Assembly (NCBI GenBank): GCA_022565395.1
Contig: JAIUMV010000008.1
Location: 1 to 64,000, forward strand
Direction: 5' to 3'
Source of the DNA: Marinobacter sp.
Lineage (GTDB): Bacteria; Pseudomonadota; Gammaproteobacteria; Pseudomonadales; Oleiphilaceae
Length of the DNA stretch: 64,000 nt
The position numbers and the translations under genes are program-made. Each line of letters begins with the position of its first letter. Position 1 is the stretch's first letter. A model generated the notes under the pieces. The model was not told the DNA's origin. It saw nothing but the letters and a program-made list of their open reading frames with translations, and searched no databases. Positions 61,073-64,000 of this stretch are shown in pieces.

Positions 61073-61465
61073 ATGGATGACAACTTTGAAAACCTGAAAA
61101 TCATGGTGATAGACGACAGTAAGACCATCCGTCGTACTGCCGAAACCCTGCTGAAAAAGGTTGGCTGTGATGTCATCACCGCCACCGACGGCTTTGATGC
61201 ACTCGCCAAGATTGCCGATACCCAGCCGGACATCATCTTCGTGGATATCATGATGCCCCGCCTGGACGGCTACCAGACCTGCGCACTAATCAAAAACAAT
61301 TCCGCCTTCAAGAAAACGCCGGTCATCATGCTCTCCAGCAAGGACGGTCTGTTCGATAAGGCCAAGGGCCGCATTGTCGGCTCTGACCAGTACCTGACCA
61401 AACCGTTCAGCAAAGATGAGCTACTTAATACCATCCGTCAGTACATTCCACAGACGGCACAGTAA
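61073..61465 (+). CDS. pilG: Type IV pilus response regulator PilG
   Basis: The ATG at 61073 gives 130 residues aligned with PilG; an upstream GTG would add six residues without support. It is a stand-alone receiver: VIDDSKTIRRTAETLLKKVG, phosphoacceptor Asp58 in FVDIMMPRLDGYQTC, and YLTKPFSKDELL. In Pseudomonas PilG promotes pilus extension within the Pil-Chp system. It is the first gene of pilG-pilH-pilI-pilJ. Confidence 0.96.
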   Translation: MDDNFENLKIMVIDDSKTIRRTAETLLKKVGCDVITATDGFDALAKIADTQPDIIFVDIMMPRLDGYQTCALIKNNSAFKKTPVIMLSSKDGLFDKAKGRIVGSDQYLTKPFSKDELLNTIRQYIPQTAQ

Positions 61466-61498
61466 GCCAGACTGACGTTAAGAACGATTGAGGAACCC

Positions 61499-61861
61499 AT
61501 GGCCCGCATTCTGATTGTTGACGACTCACCAACAGAAGTTAAGAAGATTTCCAGCATCCTGGAAAAGCACAAGCACGAAGTACTCACAGCTGACAATGGC
61601 GCCGATGGCGTCGCCAAGGCCCGCGCAGAAATGCCGGACCTAGTGCTTATGGACGTTGTCATGCCCGGCCTCAATGGCTTCCAGGCAACCCGTCAGCTGA
61701 CCCGCGCACCGGAAACGGCCTCCATTCCTGTGGTCATCGTCACCACCAAGGACCAGGAAACCGACCGTGTCTGGGGGACCCGTCAGGGTGCCAAGGGCTA
61801 CCTGGTCAAACCGGTTAACGAAGACGATCTGATCAAGACGATCAACAGCTTGATCGCCTGA
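61499..61861 (+). CDS. pilH: Type IV pilus response regulator PilH
   Basis: The 120-residue single receiver domain has VDDSPTEVKKISSILEKH, phosphoacceptor Asp52 in LMDVVMPGLNGFQATRQL, and KGYLVKPVNEDDLIKTI. PilH counteracts PilG, favouring retraction or acting as a phosphate sink. It has GAGGA upstream and follows pilG by 33 bases. Confidence 0.96.
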   Translation: MARILIVDDSPTEVKKISSILEKHKHEVLTADNGADGVAKARAEMPDLVLMDVVMPGLNGFQATRQLTRAPETASIPVVIVTTKDQETDRVWGTRQGAKGYLVKPVNEDDLIKTINSLIA

Positions 61862-61880
61862 TCACTGACACGGAGTACGC

Positions 61881-62426
61881 ATGTCCGCCCAGACTGCACC
61901 TTTCGCCGTTCTGACGGATATCGCCCAACGCAGCCGAACACTCGCGGCAGGCCTCCCGGCCCAACAGGAAGCCATAGAGCTTTGGAACGGGATCGGGTTT
62001 ACCCTGGCCGGCAAGCATTACGTTGCGCCCATGGGTGAAGTCGTCGAAATTCTGCACCTCCCCCGGTATACCCATGTACCGGGGGTTCGTTCGTTTATGC
62101 TCGGCGCGGCCAACGTGCGTGGCCGATTGCTGCCACTGATTGACCTGTGCCTGTTCTTCGACATACCCCGCAGTTCCCGCAGTCAGCGGGAACGACGGGT
62201 ACTGGTCGTGGAACAGGGTGACCTGTTCAGTGGGCTGGTGGTGGATAGCGTGGCGGGTATGCAGTATTTCGCTGTGGATAACTATCAGGACAGCTGCACC
62301 GACATCCCCGATGCGCTGCAGCCCTTTACCCAGGGCTGTTATCAGCGCAACGACGAAACCTGGAATGTGTTCTCCACCGTGCAGTTGGCGGACGACGATC
62401 GATTTTTGGATGTATCTCAGTGGTGA
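61881..62426 (+). CDS. pilI: CheW-like adaptor PilI
   Basis: The 181-residue protein has a CheW domain (about 38-170): WNGIGFTLAGKHYVAPMGEV, the VPGVRSFMLGAANVRGRLLP interaction loop and ID-rich strands following. It links the PilJ receptor to the histidine kinase ChpA. The ribosome binding site is GGAG. It follows pilH by 19 bases. Confidence 0.95.
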   Translation: MSAQTAPFAVLTDIAQRSRTLAAGLPAQQEAIELWNGIGFTLAGKHYVAPMGEVVEILHLPRYTHVPGVRSFMLGAANVRGRLLPLIDLCLFFDIPRSSRSQRERRVLVVEQGDLFSGLVVDSVAGMQYFAVDNYQDSCTDIPDALQPFTQGCYQRNDETWNVFSTVQLADDDRFLDVSQW

Positions 62427-62513
62427 TGAGGTAGGCAGGGGCTTCATGTACCACCCAGAAAACTCACCACCCGCAGGACTAAAACTTGCCATGAAGAGGC
62501 CGGGAGCCAGAAG

Positions 62514-64000
62514 ATGAAAAGAACAATAGGTAAATTCAACACGGGACAAGGTGATAACCGGCTGGTCGCCGGACTTATCGCTGGGCTTATCGGCCTGACC
62601 ATCCTGCTTGTCGTCGTGCTGTTCTTTATCAACCGGGACAGCCGCAATGACCAGGAATATATCGCCCACGCCAGTGAGCTGCGGGTACTGTCCCAGGAAA
62701 TTGCCAAAAACGCGTCAGAAGCAGCCGGTGGTACTGCCGAGGCTTTTGACGAGTTAAGACGCTCCCGTGATGAGTTTAATACCCTGTGGGGCCACATCAT
62801 TAATGGCAACCCGGCTACCGGCCTGCCTGCCAGTGAACCGGCCCGGCGCAGCGCCGTGCAAGGTTTCTGGGATGTGGTCAGGGATAGCGCTGATACCATC
62901 GGCTCAACCCGTGACGCGGTACTGGGCCTGCACCAGGTCGCCCAGACCCTGAACGAGACCATCCCCCAGCTGCAGGTTGAGTACGATGACATCGTACAGA
63001 TCCTGCTGGATGGTGATGCGCCGGCTGACCAAGTGGCCCTGGCAACCCGTCAGTCACTGCTGGCAGAGCGTATTGTCCGCTCTGTAAACAACGTACTGTC
63101 CGGTGACGAGGACGCGGTTATCGCCGCTGACCGCTTTGGCCGTGACGCCGAACTGTTCGGCCGCGTTCTGCAGGGGCAGATGGAAGGCAACCTGGCCATG
63201 GGTATCTCCCAGGTTGATGACCCCGATGCCCTGTACGGCCTGGAAGCAGTAGACGAGCTGTTCGAATTTATCTCCCAGAACGTTGACGCAATCCTTGAGG
63301 CCTCCCCCGACCTCTTCAAGGTGCGTCAGGCGTCCACTGACATCTTCAGTAACTCCCAGTTGCTGCTGAATGAAACCTCTGCCCTGGCGGACATGTTCCG
63401 CGCCCAGGCCTCATCCCGCTTCATCAGCCCGACCCTGGCTTACGTGCTGCTGGCAGCCCTGATTGCCGTGGTCATCATGATCGGTGTGTCGCTGTATCGC
63501 GCCTCGCAGGAGCGTCTGGCAACTACGCAGGAACAGAACGAACAGAACCAGAACGCGATCCTGCGACTGCTCGATGAACTGGCTGACCTGGCGGACGGTG
63601 ACCTGACCACTGAGGCCACGGTAACCGAAGACTTCACCGGCGCCATCGCTGACTCGATCAACTTCGCGATCGACCAGATGCGCAGCCTGGTACAGGCCAT
63701 CCGTGGTACAGCGGTCCGGGTTGCTTCTGCGGCTCAGGAAACCCAGGCCACAGCCATGCACCTGGCCGATGCGTCTGAGCACCAGGCTCAGGAAATTGCC
63801 GGGGCTTCTGCCGCGGTTAACGAAATCGCCGTTTCTATCGACCAGGTATCCTCAAACGCGGCTGAATCCTCTGCGGTTGCGGAGCGCTCGGTTGCCATCG
63901 CCAAGAAAGGCGCCGAAGTGGTACAGAATACCATTCGCGGCATGGACAACATTCGTGAGCAGATTCAGGAAACTTCCAAGCGTATCAAGCGCCTGGGTGA
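62514..64000 (+). CDS. pilJ: Type IV pilus methyl-accepting receptor PilJ (3' end outside window)
   Basis: The frame opens with an ATG at 62514 and is still open at the window end (495 codons). It has a first transmembrane helix (about 18-39, LVAGLIAGLIGLTILLVVVL) and a long helical periplasmic domain with two similar modules. A second helix near 303-325 (YVLLAALIAVVIMIGVSLY) is followed by a HAMP-like linker and the start of the cytoplasmic signalling coiled coil (ETQATAMHLADASEHQAQ). PilJ senses surface contact through pilin in Pseudomonas. The conserved hairpin tip lies beyond the window. Confidence 0.95.
   Translation, partial: MKRTIGKFNTGQGDNRLVAGLIAGLIGLTILLVVVLFFINRDSRNDQEYIAHASELRVLSQEIAKNASEAAGGTAEAFDELRRSRDEFNTLWGHIINGNPATGLPASEPARRSAVQGFWDVVRDSADTIGSTRDAVLGLHQVAQTLNETIPQLQVEYDDIVQILLDGDAPADQVALATRQSLLAERIVRSVNNVLSGDEDAVIAADRFGRDAELFGRVLQGQMEGNLAMGISQVDDPDALYGLEAVDELFEFISQNVDAILEASPDLFKVRQASTDIFSNSQLLLNETSALADMFRAQASSRFISPTLAYVLLAALIAVVIMIGVSLYRASQERLATTQEQNEQNQNAILRLLDELADLADGDLTTEATVTEDFTGAIADSINFAIDQMRSLVQAIRGTAVRVASAAQETQATAMHLADASEHQAQEIAGASAAVNEIAVSIDQVSSNAAESSAVAERSVAIAKKGAEVVQNTIRGMDNIREQIQETSKRIKRLG

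Noticed and set aside
1-64000. CRISPR arrays, tRNA or rRNA genes, prophage
   Set aside because: No regularly spaced repeats, cloverleaf-like sequences, rRNA segments or phage structural genes other than the T6SS parts were seen by eye. This was a visual reading, so a covariance-model scan could still find a small RNA.

Overview
The window is a chromosomal segment of a high-GC gammaproteobacterium. The gene order gshB-tonB3-yqgE-ruvX-pyrR-pyrB-pyrC' next to pilGHIJ, and rpoH-ftsX-ftsE-ftsY-rsmD, matches what is known from Pseudomonas. The acyl-CoA-binding protein, TRAP transporter and fatty acid desaturase would also suit a marine Alcanivorax-, Marinobacter- or Halomonas-like bacterium. The species cannot be fixed from the sequence alone.

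Region 1 (1-7221) is an accessory island of polymorphic toxins at the distal end of a type VI secretion system (T6SS) operon. It starts with the last codons and terminal repeat of an IS30-family element. Toward VgrG come toxin tails and small immunity-type genes, then a 5'-truncated effector, then an intact effector directly behind vgrG. The truncated and intact effectors share a nearly identical N-terminal module and proline-rich linker but have unrelated C-termini. This is the signature of C-terminal toxin swapping that leaves displaced, still immunised cassettes downstream. A 91-bp repeat lies at two cassette borders.

Region 2 (7306-31466) is a complete T6SS. One long leftward operon reads fha-tssJ-tssK-tssL-tssM-tagF-pppA-tssA-tssB-tssC-tssC2-tagJ-tssE-tssF-tssG-tssH(clpV)-hcp-vgrG-effector-immunity. 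A divergent rightward pair encodes a PAAR tip protein and a PpkA-type kinase. Kinase, phosphatase, FHA protein and TagF together indicate post-translational threonine-phosphorylation control. Two paralogous sheath large subunits lie side by side, as impC and impD do in Rhizobium.

Region 3 (31490-49641) is mostly housekeeping: a DUF4442 thioesterase-like protein and an acyl-CoA-binding protein, an orphan integrase SAM-like domain, greB, a two-component system, hydroxypyruvate isomerase with tartronate semialdehyde reductase, rpoH, ftsXEY, rsmD, a desaturase, mutM, yrfG, hslR, hslO and pckA.

Region 4 (49857-54666) is a TRAP-type uptake locus (large permease, lipoprotein, solute-binding protein) interrupted by an oppositely oriented HU-family gene with its own promoter, leader hairpin and terminator.

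Region 5 (54915-64000) holds the pyrimidine cluster with an inactive dihydroorotase homologue, ruvX, yqgE, a TonB-like protein and gshB. Divergent from these is the start of the type IV pilus chemosensory operon pilG-pilH-pilI-pilJ; pilJ runs off the end of the window.

No rRNA, tRNA or CRISPR array was seen. The strongest candidate for something undescribed is the shared N-terminal module of the VgrG-linked effectors, together with its archive of displaced toxin-immunity cassettes.
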